DNA of 36,062 nucleotides from Sporomusaceae bacterium (GTDB lineage: Bacteria > Bacillota_C > Negativicutes > Sporomusales_B > UBA7701), in contig JALHDI010000016.1 of the NCBI GenBank assembly GCA_022839045.1, positions 1 to 36,062 of the forward strand. Direction: 5' to 3'. The notes beneath the pieces were generated by a model that was not told where the DNA came from, searched no databases, and worked only from the letters and a program-made list of their open reading frames with translations. How positions within the stretch are numbered: the stretch's first letter is position 1; each line of letters starts with the position of its first letter. This document shows, piece by piece, positions 23,534 through 32,824 of the stretch. Both the position numbers and the translations under genes were made by a program.

Positions 23534-25001
23534 CGACTTTCACCTCGCAACCGCGTGGGATCTTCTCGCAGAATAGGTACGACCCGGCGGTATCCTTGCG
23601 TACCGCCGTTACGGGGATACCCAGTTCCCGGGCCAGAATCGCGGTCACCCGCGGCCCGCAAAAGCCCCCCTGGCAGCGCCCCATGCCGGCCCGCGTCCGG
23701 CGCTTGACGCCATCCACCGTCCGGGCGCCGCAGACGCCGTGGATCGCGGCGACAATCTCCCCTTCCGTGATCGTCTCGCAGCGGCAGATAACCCTCCCAT
23801 AAAGCGGATTCTGGCGGATAAACGCCTGCCTGGCGGCGGCGGGAAGCTCGCTGAAAGCCGGCCGCGGCGGATTCACCGGGTTGAACTGCCGCTTGGGCTT
23901 CAGCCCCAGACCGAGGTCGCCCAGGACGGCGGCCACCCTTTCGGCTATCGCCGGCGCGGCCGTCAGCCCCGGCGACTGGACGCCGGCGGCATGGACCAGC
24001 CCGCCGATCACCGGCGAGGGACCGATGATGAAATCCCCTCTGTCGGCGACGGCCCGTAAGCCGGCAAACTGCGTAATCGACGCCGCGACCGGGATGCCGG
24101 GCACCAGTCGCTCGGCGCCGGCGATGATTTCCGCCAGGCCGGCGGCCGTTGTGCCCACGTCGTCGGCATCCCGGCTATCCTGGGCGTTCGGGCCGACGAA
24201 CATATTGCCGTGGACGGTCGGCGACACGAGGATTCCCTTGGATACCTCCGTGGGTGTCGGGAAAACAACGGTTTTGACCAGGCCGCTCGTCTTTTTGTCG
24301 AACAGCAGGTACTCGCCCTTGCGCGGCCTGATGCAAAAACTGTCGTCGCCCGCCAGCCGGCTGACCATGCCGGCCCCCACCCCGGCGGCGTTGACGACAA
24401 ACCTGGTGGCGATAAACCCTTGCGGCGTATGCACCCCGGCGATCCTGCCGTCCGTCACCGCGATCGCCGTCACCGGGCACTCCCTGAGGATAGTGACGCC
24501 GTTGCGGGCGGCGTTTTCGGTGAAAGCCAGGGCGGCGCCGAAAGGCGACAAAATGCCGGCTGTAGGCGCATGCAAAGCTCCCAGGGTGTTGTCCGTCAAA
24601 TTGGGCTCCATAGCCAGTACCTGTTCGCGGGACAGTATCTTCAGACCAGGCACGCCATTTTGCTCGCCGCGCCGGCACAGTTCGCCGAGGGCTTCCATCT
24701 CGGCGGCGGTGGTAGCCACTACCAGCGAACCGGTCAGCTTAAGTTCCAGGCCGAGTTCCGCCTGCAACTGGCGGAACAGCTCATTGCCGCGGACGTTGAG
24801 AAGCGCTTTCAGGCTTCCCGGCGGCGCGTCAAATCCGGCGTGCAGGATGGCGCTGTTGGCCTTGGTTGTTTCCATTGCCAGGTCGGGATGTCTTTCCAGT
24901 AAAAGGACGTTGAGGTCGTATTTCGCCAGTTCCCTGGCGATAGCCGCGCCGACGATCCCGCCGCCGACGATGGCCACGTCCGTTCTGTCGATGCTTGCCA
25001 A
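23526..25001 (-). CDS. glpA: FAD-dependent glycerol-3-phosphate dehydrogenase with C-terminal BFD [2Fe-2S] domain
   Basis: 491-residue DAO-fold dehydrogenase that oxidises sn-glycerol 3-phosphate to dihydroxyacetone phosphate. N-terminal FAD motif DVAIVGGGIVGAAIARELAKY, then TTKANSAILHAGFD, typical of GlpA/GlpO-like proteins. The C-terminal Fer2_BFD domain has CRCETITEGEI and GMGRCQGGFCGP, giving four Cys for a [2Fe-2S] cluster. The start is TTG 25001, with AGAGGTGATAAC immediately upstream; earlier in-frame starts would add an unlikely arginine-rich leader. It follows glpK after a 133-base gap. Hydroxyglutarate oxidase-like alternatives are less likely in this operon. Confidence 0.88.
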   Translation of the reverse strand: MASIDRTDVAIVGGGIVGAAIARELAKYDLNVLLLERHPDLAMETTKANSAILHAGFDAPPGSLKALLNVRGNELFRQLQAELGLELKLTGSLVVATTAAEMEALGELCRRGEQNGVPGLKILSREQVLAMEPNLTDNTLGALHAPTAGILSPFGAALAFTENAARNGVTILRECPVTAIAVTDGRIAGVHTPQGFIATRFVVNAAGVGAGMVSRLAGDDSFCIRPRKGEYLLFDKKTSGLVKTVVFPTPTEVSKGILVSPTVHGNMFVGPNAQDSRDADDVGTTAAGLAEIIAGAERLVPGIPVAASITQFAGLRAVADRGDFIIGPSPVIGGLVHAAGVQSPGLTAAPAIAERVAAVLGDLGLGLKPKRQFNPVNPPRPAFSELPAAARQAFIRQNPLYGRVICRCETITEGEIVAAIHGVCGARTVDGVKRRTRAGMGRCQGGFCGPRVTAILARELGIPVTAVRKDTAGSYLFCEKIPRGCEVKVDD

Positions 25002-25134
25002 GTTATCACCTCTTAGCCGCAACATGCCCGGCAGCCGCCGGGAAAGGAAGCGGAGGCGGCCCCCCGGGCCGGTTGCCCATTCCCGGGAGACCATCCCCCT
25101 TCAGGCTTGAGTTGCCGGTTTTCGATTACCGCGG

Positions 25135-27404
<2,270 letters not shown>

Positions 27405-27492
27405 TTCCCTACAACCTCCTCATTAATCTTCGTTGCTCCCGGGTTCTCTGGATAATATCCGTCTGCCCTTTATGCCCCGATCACCCCCTGAA

Positions 27493-27544
27493 AGAAAAAA
27501 TCCAAATTGAACCTGAACACCGCGGTGCTCAGACACAATTTGGA
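27493..27544 (-). terminator. Attenuator terminator in the glpF leader
   Basis: On the minus strand TCCAAATTG and CAATTTGGA form a perfect 9-bp outer stem with an inner TGAGCACC/GGTGTTCA stem, followed directly by TTTTTTC. It lies about 90 bases upstream of the glpF start and downstream of glpP, so it would stop transcription unless antiterminated. This is the arrangement known for GlpP control in Bacillus subtilis. Confidence 0.88.
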
Positions 27545-27565
27545 CATCTCTTCGACTCTCGTCCG
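27537..27565 (-). promoter_or_regulatory. Putative GlpP recognition element in the glpF leader
   Basis: A 29-base element that overlaps the 5' arm of the glpF attenuator. Its core AAGAGATGTCCAAATT matches 15 of 16 bases in the element of the glpP leader. It can fold into a small hairpin closed by GGAC/GTCC that exposes the AAGAGA loop. Folding this way would use up part of the terminator's left arm, so protein binding here could prevent termination. RNA binding by GlpP is known in Bacillus; this exact site is inferred. Confidence 0.65.
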
Positions 27566-27586
27566 GATATATTCAGTTACGCCAAT

Positions 27587-28168
27587 CTACGAACCAAGCC
27601 TCCACAGCTCGCGCTTGCTGGTGCTAATGGCGCATATGCCGTTGCCGATCGCCCTCGATACATCCTCGGCGGTGCTGATCAGGCCGCCGGCCAGAACAGG
27701 CAGGCCGGTCACCCGCGTTAGTTCCACCACCGCCGCCACCGGCACCGTCCCCGGCAGCACCTCGATCGCGTCGGGCCGGAAAGACGACAGCAGGTTGATG
27801 CCGGTTCGGAGCGCCTCGGAATCCATGAGGAATAAACGCTGAATGACGATCATCTTTTCTTCGCGGGCGAACTTCCCCAGATGGGGTTTAGTCGTGATTA
27901 TGGCTTTAACCCCGGTCCGAGCGAGGAATCTGACGCCGACCTTATCCTTGCCCAGCCCTTCGATCAGGTCAAGGTGCACGATCACCAGTTTTTTCGCCAC
28001 CCGGGCCTTCTCCACCAGCCCGGGCAGAGCAAAGATATCGCCGAACAACAGGATGATGCTCGGTGAAGTCACATGCGCCAGGGCAAACTCGAAATCCGCC
28101 TTGTTACGCACCGCCGGAATCACCGGCCCGTCGCACAACAGCCTTACCACATCTCGCAACGCCACCAT
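27587..28168 (-). CDS. glpP: Glycerol operon antiterminator GlpP
   Basis: 193-residue GlpP-family regulator that binds leader RNA in the presence of glycerol 3-phosphate and prevents early termination. Family features: a CDGPVIPAVRNKADFEFAL start, ILLFGDIFALPGLV, HLDLIEGLGKDKVGVRFL, an IITTKPHLGKFAREEKMIVIQRLFLMDSEAL stretch, RPDAIEVLPG and LPVLAGGLISTAEDV near the end. It has the TIM-barrel look of the family. The ATG at 28168 follows AAGGAAAAGGTG; the longer frame upstream runs through the leader terminator and is not coding. Its target elements are seen in the glpF leader and, unusually, in its own leader. Confidence 0.94.
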   Translation of the reverse strand: MVALRDVVRLLCDGPVIPAVRNKADFEFALAHVTSPSIILLFGDIFALPGLVEKARVAKKLVIVHLDLIEGLGKDKVGVRFLARTGVKAIITTKPHLGKFAREEKMIVIQRLFLMDSEALRTGINLLSSFRPDAIEVLPGTVPVAAVVELTRVTGLPVLAGGLISTAEDVSRAIGNGICAISTSKRELWRLGS

Positions 28169-28220
28169 CACCTTTTCCTTGGTTTTCGATTTACGGGCAA
28201 AAAATGATGGGAGACGGGGG

Positions 28221-28275
28221 AAAAAATAAAGCCCAAAATTACTCCGGGAAATAATCAGCAGGGAGTAATTTGGAC
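28221..28275 (-). terminator. Attenuator terminator in the glpP leader
   Basis: On the minus strand GTCCAAATTACTCC (28275-28262) and GGAGTAATTTTGGGC (28245-28231) form a long stem with one bulge, followed by TTTATTTTTT. It is about 55 bases upstream of the glpP start and cannot serve an upstream gene, so it is a leader attenuator. Confidence 0.82.
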
Positions 28276-28303
28276 TTCTCTTTTTTCTCCAGCCCAAAAA
28301 TTG
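28267..28303 (-). promoter_or_regulatory. Putative GlpP recognition element and antiterminator in the glpP leader
   Basis: The core AAGAGAAGTCCAAATT matches the glpF-leader element in 15 of 16 bases. Upstream of it, AATTTTTGGGCT (28302-28291) can pair with AGTCCAAATT, giving an antiterminator that excludes the terminator, which reuses the same arm. The two alternative pairings are readable directly; GlpP as the switch is inferred from the neighbouring gene. Confidence 0.62.
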
Positions 28304-28447
28304 TTTTGTACTGCCACCATTTCCATATTACCCCTTAATTTTCCTGCTCAGCCTCCGCAGAAAAACAAGATATTTTCAATTTTATAATCGCCCCGCCATC
28401 TCGCACCCGACCGCTTGCCCCTCACCTCCCCTGCCGGTCGTGCCAGG
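28304..28447. other. Gap between ptsI and the glpP leader element
   Basis: About 145 non-coding bases after the Enzyme I stop. A weak CGACCG/CGGTCG stem without a U-tract follows the stop, and an AT-rich stretch (28370-28390) could hold the glpP promoter, but no clean -35/-10 pair is visible. Read-through from the dha operon into glpP is possible. Confidence 0.4.
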
Positions 28448-30151
28448 TCAACTCAGGCTCCTGGCCAGATACTCGCGGATTTGCCCGCCGTCGCTCAGCG
28501 AGAGCGCCTCATCGGCCAGCTGTTTCGCCCTGCCGGCCGTTATCCCCCTGATCCTTTCCCTAACCCGCGGCATAACGGTCGCATTCATACTCAGCTCGTC
28601 GACCCCCATGCCCACGAGCAACGCTGCCGCCAGCGGGTCCCCGGCCATCTCGCCGCATACGCCCGCCCAGATGCCGTGTTCGTGCGCAGTGGTTATCACG
28701 TTACTCACCAGCCTGAGCACCGCCGGATGGAAGTGGTCGTACAGGCTTTGCACCCTCCGGTTGCCGCGGTCGACGGCGAGCGTGTACTGGGTCAGATCGT
28801 TCGTCCCGATACTGAAAAAATCGCATTCCCCGGCAAGCCGGTTTGCCGTTACCGCCGCCGCCGGCGTTTCGACCATTATCCCCAGCGGAATATTCCGGGC
28901 GAACTCCTTGCCTTCGCGTTCCAGCTCGCCGGCCGCCTGGACCAGGTATTCCCTGAACCGCCTTATCTCGGCCGCGCTTATTACCATCGGCAGCATCACG
29001 GCCACCTTGCCGTATGCTCCCGCCCGCAAAATCGCCTTAAGCTGGGAAATGAACACCTCCGGGCGCTCGAGGCTGATGCGGATGGCCCGCCAGCCGAGAA
29101 AAGGATTGCTCTCATGGCCGAAATCCAGATAGGGGAGCGGCTTGTCGCCGCCGATGTCCAATGTCCTGATAACGCAGAGGTGTTCGCCGCACCTCGCCGC
29201 GACCGTTCGATAAGCCTGAAACTGTTCCTCCTCGGTCGGCAAGCCGGCGCGGTCCAAAAACAGAAACTCGGACCGATAAAGGCCGACGCCTTCGCAGCCG
29301 AACGCCAAAGCCCGGTCAAAATCCCGGGGCGTGCCGATATTCGCCGCCAGTTGCACCCGCACGCCGTCCGCCGTCACCGCCGGCAGAAAAGCGGCGGCGA
29401 GATCCTGCGCCTGCCTGGCGCGTTCCTCCTCAATCCGCGTTGAGTAGAAGCGACGCCCGCTCTCGTCCGGGGCGACCACCACCTCGCCGTTTGTCCCGTC
29501 CAAAGCCACCGTCACCCCGTCGGCCAGCTTGTCCCCGGCAATACCGACTACGGTAGGAATGCCCTTCGCCTTGGCGATGATAACCGCGTGTGAAGTCGTG
29601 CTGCCGTGCTCGAGAATCAGTCCCCGGACCGTATCGTCCGCCATTTCGCTCACTACCGACGGCGGAATATCCCGGGCGTACAGAATCACCGGCCCACCGC
29701 CGAGGTCCTCAGCGCGTACGTCCAGCAAAATCCCCGCCACGCGGGCGCCGATATCGCGGACATCGGCGCCCCTTTCCCGCAGGTACGCGTCATCCATGGC
29801 GGCGAATATGTCCGCATACTCCTCGGCAGCCTCCAGCACCGCCCGCGGAGCGGGTACCGCAGCGGCGATCTTGCCGAGCACCGTCTCCTTAAGCACCGGG
29901 TCGGCCAGCATCATCAGGTGCGCTTCCATAATGGCCGGCTGACTGTTTTCCGGGATTTCCTTCGCCTTCGCGACGATTCTTCTGACCTGCTCGGCGGCTT
30001 TCCCCAGAGCGTCGACAAACTTTTCGGCCTCCCTGCCGGGCTCCTCGGCGGCGTAAGCGTGCAGCCGGTCCGCCACATCCCGCGAAAACCGCTTTATTAT
30101 TCCGACCGCCGTTCCGGCTACCGCCCCTGTTCCCTTAAGAACCTCCGCCAT
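28448..30151 (-). CDS. ptsI: PTS Enzyme I (phosphoenolpyruvate-protein phosphotransferase)
   Basis: 567-residue Enzyme I that takes phosphate from PEP and gives it to HPr. Phosphorylated His188 lies in GSTTSHAVIIAKAKGIP, close to the standard position 189. PEP-binding motifs are LYRSEFLFLDR and TLDIGGDKPLPYLD, then FFSIGTNDLTQYTLAVDRGN and the active-site Cys in GVCGEMAGDP. The ATG at 30151 overlaps the HPr gene end by 17 bases; a longer in-frame N-terminus is a shadow. Its place after dhaM and HPr suggests a dedicated donor for dihydroxyacetone kinase, although it could serve as the general Enzyme I too. Confidence 0.93.
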   Translation of the reverse strand: MAEVLKGTGAVAGTAVGIIKRFSRDVADRLHAYAAEEPGREAEKFVDALGKAAEQVRRIVAKAKEIPENSQPAIMEAHLMMLADPVLKETVLGKIAAAVPAPRAVLEAAEEYADIFAAMDDAYLRERGADVRDIGARVAGILLDVRAEDLGGGPVILYARDIPPSVVSEMADDTVRGLILEHGSTTSHAVIIAKAKGIPTVVGIAGDKLADGVTVALDGTNGEVVVAPDESGRRFYSTRIEEERARQAQDLAAAFLPAVTADGVRVQLAANIGTPRDFDRALAFGCEGVGLYRSEFLFLDRAGLPTEEEQFQAYRTVAARCGEHLCVIRTLDIGGDKPLPYLDFGHESNPFLGWRAIRISLERPEVFISQLKAILRAGAYGKVAVMLPMVISAAEIRRFREYLVQAAGELEREGKEFARNIPLGIMVETPAAAVTANRLAGECDFFSIGTNDLTQYTLAVDRGNRRVQSLYDHFHPAVLRLVSNVITTAHEHGIWAGVCGEMAGDPLAAALLVGMGVDELSMNATVMPRVRERIRGITAGRAKQLADEALSLSDGGQIREYLARSLS

Positions 30152-30434
30152 CCCGCGCAACCTGCCCTTCGCCGAAATCGCCTTCGATAAAGGCAACCAG
30201 CGCCGCCAAGCATTCTTCCTCATCCTCGCCGTCGGCAGTCACGGCAATTTCCGTCCCAAAGTTCAGCCCCATGCTCATCACCGCCAAAATACTCTTGGCG
30301 TCAGCCGCTTTGTTGTTGGCAATTATCACGACCTTGCTGCGGAAGCTTGCCGCTTTCTGGACGAACTGCGCTGCCGGCCGGGCGTGCAAACCCGCCGGAT
30401 TGGTTATCTTCAGCACAGCCTCTTTCATCTTCAT
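30135..30434 (-). CDS. ptsH: HPr-family phosphocarrier protein
   Basis: 99-residue HPr with the phosphorylated His in NPAGLHARPAAQFV and the regulatory-Ser region AKSILAVMSMG. The ATG at 30434 has GGAAGG 5 bases upstream; the second ATG at 30428 would place the active His at the canonical residue 15. The C-terminus is slightly extended (GDFGEGQVARDGGGS). It bridges Enzyme I and DhaM in the phosphorelay. Gene order dhaK-L-M-HPr-EI places it in the kinase operon. Confidence 0.9.
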   Translation of the reverse strand: MKMKEAVLKITNPAGLHARPAAQFVQKAASFRSKVVIIANNKAADAKSILAVMSMGLNFGTEIAVTADGEDEEECLAALVAFIEGDFGEGQVARDGGGS

Positions 30435-30494
30435 CAAATCCTTCCGGCTTTTCAGGATAACTTGTTGTCTTTGCGCCGCCAAGCGGGAACTTTT

Positions 30495-30887
30495 TCATCT
30501 TTTGCGCAGCTCGCGCGCCCCTTCCGCGGTCGCCGCCACCTCCGCCAGGCTGCCGCCCAGAGAAGCTTGAACGGCGGCGCTGATAGCCCCCTCCACAATC
30601 GGCGCGTCCGCAATCCGCACCCTTGCGCGGGCGCCCTCGTCGAGAAGCTCCAGAGCGGTCTCGGTACTTAAGATGGCGCTGCCGAGATCGACCAGGACGA
30701 CGACCCCGCTGCCGGCGTCGGCCTTCCTGATCGCTTCGAAAATTCTGACCGCGTCCGTGCCGATAACCCCGTCGGCCACCCCGCCGGCGGCGATGATCCT
30801 CTGCCCTGGCTTGGCCATCTGCGCCGCCATATCATGGATTCCTTCGGCGACTTTCGCGCTGTGTGAAACGATAACGATACCTACCAT
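30495..30887 (-). CDS. dhaM: Dihydroxyacetone kinase phosphotransfer subunit DhaM (EIIA domain only)
   Basis: 130-residue EIIA-mannose-like protein that receives phosphate from HPr and rephosphorylates the ADP held by DhaL. Active His9 lies in VIVSHSAKVAEG; GVVVLVDLGSAILSTETAL is the conserved core. Unlike E. coli DhaM, which fuses EIIA, HPr and an Enzyme I-like domain, this protein has only the EIIA part, and separate HPr and Enzyme I genes follow. The ATG at 30887 follows GGGAGCGAAGCAG, 16 bases after dhaL. Confidence 0.93.
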   Translation of the reverse strand: MVGIVIVSHSAKVAEGIHDMAAQMAKPGQRIIAAGGVADGVIGTDAVRIFEAIRKADAGSGVVVLVDLGSAILSTETALELLDEGARARVRIADAPIVEGAISAAVQASLGGSLAEVAATAEGARELRKR

Positions 30888-30903
30888 CTGCTTCGCTCCC
30901 GGA

Positions 30904-31527
30904 TTATTTTTGACGGAAGAAGTCGGCCAACGCTTTCAGGATGATATAGGACGAAGTCGCGCCGGGGTCCTGGTGGCCGAGGCTGCGCTCGCCGAGATAG
31001 CTGGCCCGCCCCTTGGTGGCAATGATGGTTTTGGTGAAGGCCACTCCCTTGTCGGCCGCCTCGCACGCCAGATCGAGGCAATCCGCCAGCGGCTTCCGGG
31101 CCCGAAGGCCGTCGGCGAACGCCTCGCACGCCGGCTCCAGGGCATCGAGCATCGTCTTTTCGCCGCGAACGGCCTTGCCGCGCTCTTTTATGCCGTTGAT
31201 AGCCGCCGCCAGCATCTTGACGACGGCCGCGCCGTCGACGACGTCCCCCCGGGCGGCGCCGGCCGCCCGCAGGAAGGCGGTGCCGTAAAGCGGGCCGGCG
31301 GCGCCGCCGACGGTGGATATCAGCGTCATGCCCACGGTTTTGAGCACCGTACCGACATCGGCCTCCGGCGGCAAAGCCCTTGCTTTCCCAAGCGCAGCGT
31401 CGAACCCGCGCGCCATGTTGGTGCCGTGGTCGGCATCGCCGATAGCCGCGTCCAGGCTCGTCAAATATTCCTTATTCCTGCCGATTGCCTTGCTTACGGC
31501 TTCCAAGGCCGCGATCGCCGTGCTCAA
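30904..31527 (-). CDS. dhaL: Dihydroxyacetone kinase ADP-binding subunit DhaL
   Basis: 207-residue subunit that binds ADP/ATP and Mg and phosphorylates the dihydroxyacetone held by DhaK. Mg-binding aspartates are in AAIGDADHGTNMARGF (about 27-42); MTLISTVGGAAGPLYGTAFL and TKGRASYLGERSLGHQDPGATS are the nucleotide-binding loops. It starts with TTG at 31527 after GGGAGGTAATCGC, 17 bases after dhaK. Length matches the E. coli subunit (about 210). Confidence 0.95.
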   Translation of the reverse strand: MSTAIAALEAVSKAIGRNKEYLTSLDAAIGDADHGTNMARGFDAALGKARALPPEADVGTVLKTVGMTLISTVGGAAGPLYGTAFLRAAGAARGDVVDGAAVVKMLAAAINGIKERGKAVRGEKTMLDALEPACEAFADGLRARKPLADCLDLACEAADKGVAFTKTIIATKGRASYLGERSLGHQDPGATSSYIILKALADFFRQK

Positions 31528-31544
31528 AGCGATTACCTCCCTAG

Positions 31545-32540
31545 TCAGAACTGGACGAATGCGGGCGTATCGGCCGGCGCGAGCAGCAGCTCCTTCAATT
31601 CGGCGTCCAGCTTCAGGACCGAAATCGAAAATCCGGCCATTTCCAAGGACGTCATGTAATTGCCCACATATGTCTTCACGATTTTTGCCCCTTTGCCGGC
31701 AAGAATCTGCGCGACCTTGCGATTGACGATATAAAGCTCCATAACCGGGGTACCGCCGAGCCCGTTGACGAGCACGGCCACTTCCTGACCCGGGGCGAGG
31801 GAACTATCCGCCAGTATTTTGTCCGTCAGGTGGGCCGCGATCTCGTCGGCCGGGCGGATAGCCTCACGGTGCGTACCCGGCTCGCCGTGAATACCCATGC
31901 CGATCTCGATCTCGTCCTCCGCCAGGGTGAAGCTCGGTTTGCCGGCGGCAGGCACGGTGCAGGGCGCCAGCGCCATTCCCATCGACCGCACGCTGGCGAC
32001 GACCTTTTCCGCCACCCGCTTGACTTCGGCCAGCGTGCCCCCGGCCTCGGCCTTGGCGCCGGCGATCTTGTGCACGAAAACCGTACCCGCTATGCCGCGG
32101 CGTCCGGTCGTCCAGGTGCTGTTCTCCACCGCCACGTCGTCGTCCACGACGACCTTCTCCACCTCGATGCCTTCGGCCGCGGCCATTTCCGCGGCCATCT
32201 CGAAATTCATGACGTCCCCGGTATAGTTCTTGATGACGAGCAGCACGCCTTTACCGCCGTCGACCGCCTTAACGGCTTCGAAAACCTGGTCGGGAGTCGG
32301 CGATGTGAAAACCGCGCCCGCTACCACGCCGTCGAGCATCCCGCGGCCGACAAAACCGCCGTGGGAGGGCTCATGACCGCTGCCGCCGCCGCTGACCAGG
32401 GCGACCTTGGCGGCGGGGGCGCCGGCTCTCGTCAGGACGTTGAAGCCTTCTACCCGCTTAACGTATTGCGGGTGAGCGGCGACGACGCCTGCCAACATTT
32501 CCTCCACAACCTGTTCCGGGTGATTGATTATTTTCTTCAT
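31545..32540 (-). CDS. dhaK: Dihydroxyacetone kinase substrate-binding subunit DhaK
   Basis: 331-residue subunit that holds dihydroxyacetone through a hemiaminal bond to a histidine. Key residues fall at the same numbers as in E. coli: His56 in GGGSGHEPSHGGF, Asp109 in NYTGDVMNF and His218 in GMGIHGEPG. The ATG at 32540 follows GGAGGTTAAGGCA; a frame open 10 codons upstream is less likely. It is the first gene of the operon, about 165 bases downstream of a sigma-54 promoter. Confidence 0.96.
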   Translation of the reverse strand: MKKIINHPEQVVEEMLAGVVAAHPQYVKRVEGFNVLTRAGAPAAKVALVSGGGSGHEPSHGGFVGRGMLDGVVAGAVFTSPTPDQVFEAVKAVDGGKGVLLVIKNYTGDVMNFEMAAEMAAAEGIEVEKVVVDDDVAVENSTWTTGRRGIAGTVFVHKIAGAKAEAGGTLAEVKRVAEKVVASVRSMGMALAPCTVPAAGKPSFTLAEDEIEIGMGIHGEPGTHREAIRPADEIAAHLTDKILADSSLAPGQEVAVLVNGLGGTPVMELYIVNRKVAQILAGKGAKIVKTYVGNYMTSLEMAGFSISVLKLDAELKELLLAPADTPAFVQF

Positions 32541-32627
32541 TGCCTTAACCTCCACATATCTGTTGGGCAACCTATACCCGTTTACCGATAATCAGCAGCC
32601 GTTACCCCGCCAATCCCCCCTCTCGGC

Positions 32628-32655
32628 GCTTGCGGTCCCGAAGGATCCTGCAAGC
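32628..32655 (-). promoter_or_regulatory. UUCG-capped hairpin in the dhaK leader
   Basis: In the minus-strand transcript GCTTGC-A-GG-A-TCC pairs with GGA-CC-GCAAGC around a TTCG tetraloop closed by C-G, leaving two bulged A residues. It lies about 40 bases after the expected transcription start and has no U-tract. It may stabilise the 5' end or be a protein-binding site; the function is unknown. Confidence 0.55.
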
Positions 32656-32704
32656 TGCCTCCGTCAAAATGCCCGAACCGTTCTTACCAACGACAAGTTA
32701 AATC

Positions 32705-32719
32705 GCAATAAGCGTGCCA
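32705..32719 (-). promoter_or_regulatory. Sigma-54 (RpoN) promoter of the dha operon
   Basis: The minus strand reads TGGCAC-GCTTA-TTGC, matching the -24/-12 consensus TGGCAC-N5-TTGC in every fixed base with correct spacing. It lies 165 bases upstream of dhaK and downstream of the gene for a sigma-54 activator, which is the obvious partner. Confidence 0.9.
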
Positions 32720-32722
32720 AAA

Positions 32723-32761
32723 AGGCTAAAGAGCCTAACCAAGCCATCGCCGCGCAGCGAT
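32723..32761. promoter_or_regulatory. Candidate activator sites upstream of the dha promoter
   Basis: Two small inverted repeats, AGGCT-4-AGCCT (32723-32736) and ATCGC-6-GCGAT (32746-32761), lie just upstream of the -24 element. Sigma-54 activators bind dyads upstream, but usually further away, so this is a weak assignment. Confidence 0.3.
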
Positions 32762-32777
32762 CCACGCCGACACCTAG

Positions 32778-32817
32778 TAAAAAGTATCAAGAACCTCGCA
32801 ATTCTTGATACTTTTTA
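32778..32817 (-). terminator. Terminator of the sigma-54 activator gene
   Basis: TAAAAAGTATCAAGAA (32778-32793) and TTCTTGATACTTTTTA (32802-32817) form a perfect 16-bp stem with an 8-base loop, 7 bases after the activator stop. The stem itself ends in T5, as in compact intrinsic terminators. It separates the activator from the dha promoter. Confidence 0.85.
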
Positions 32818-32824
32818 TCAATGT

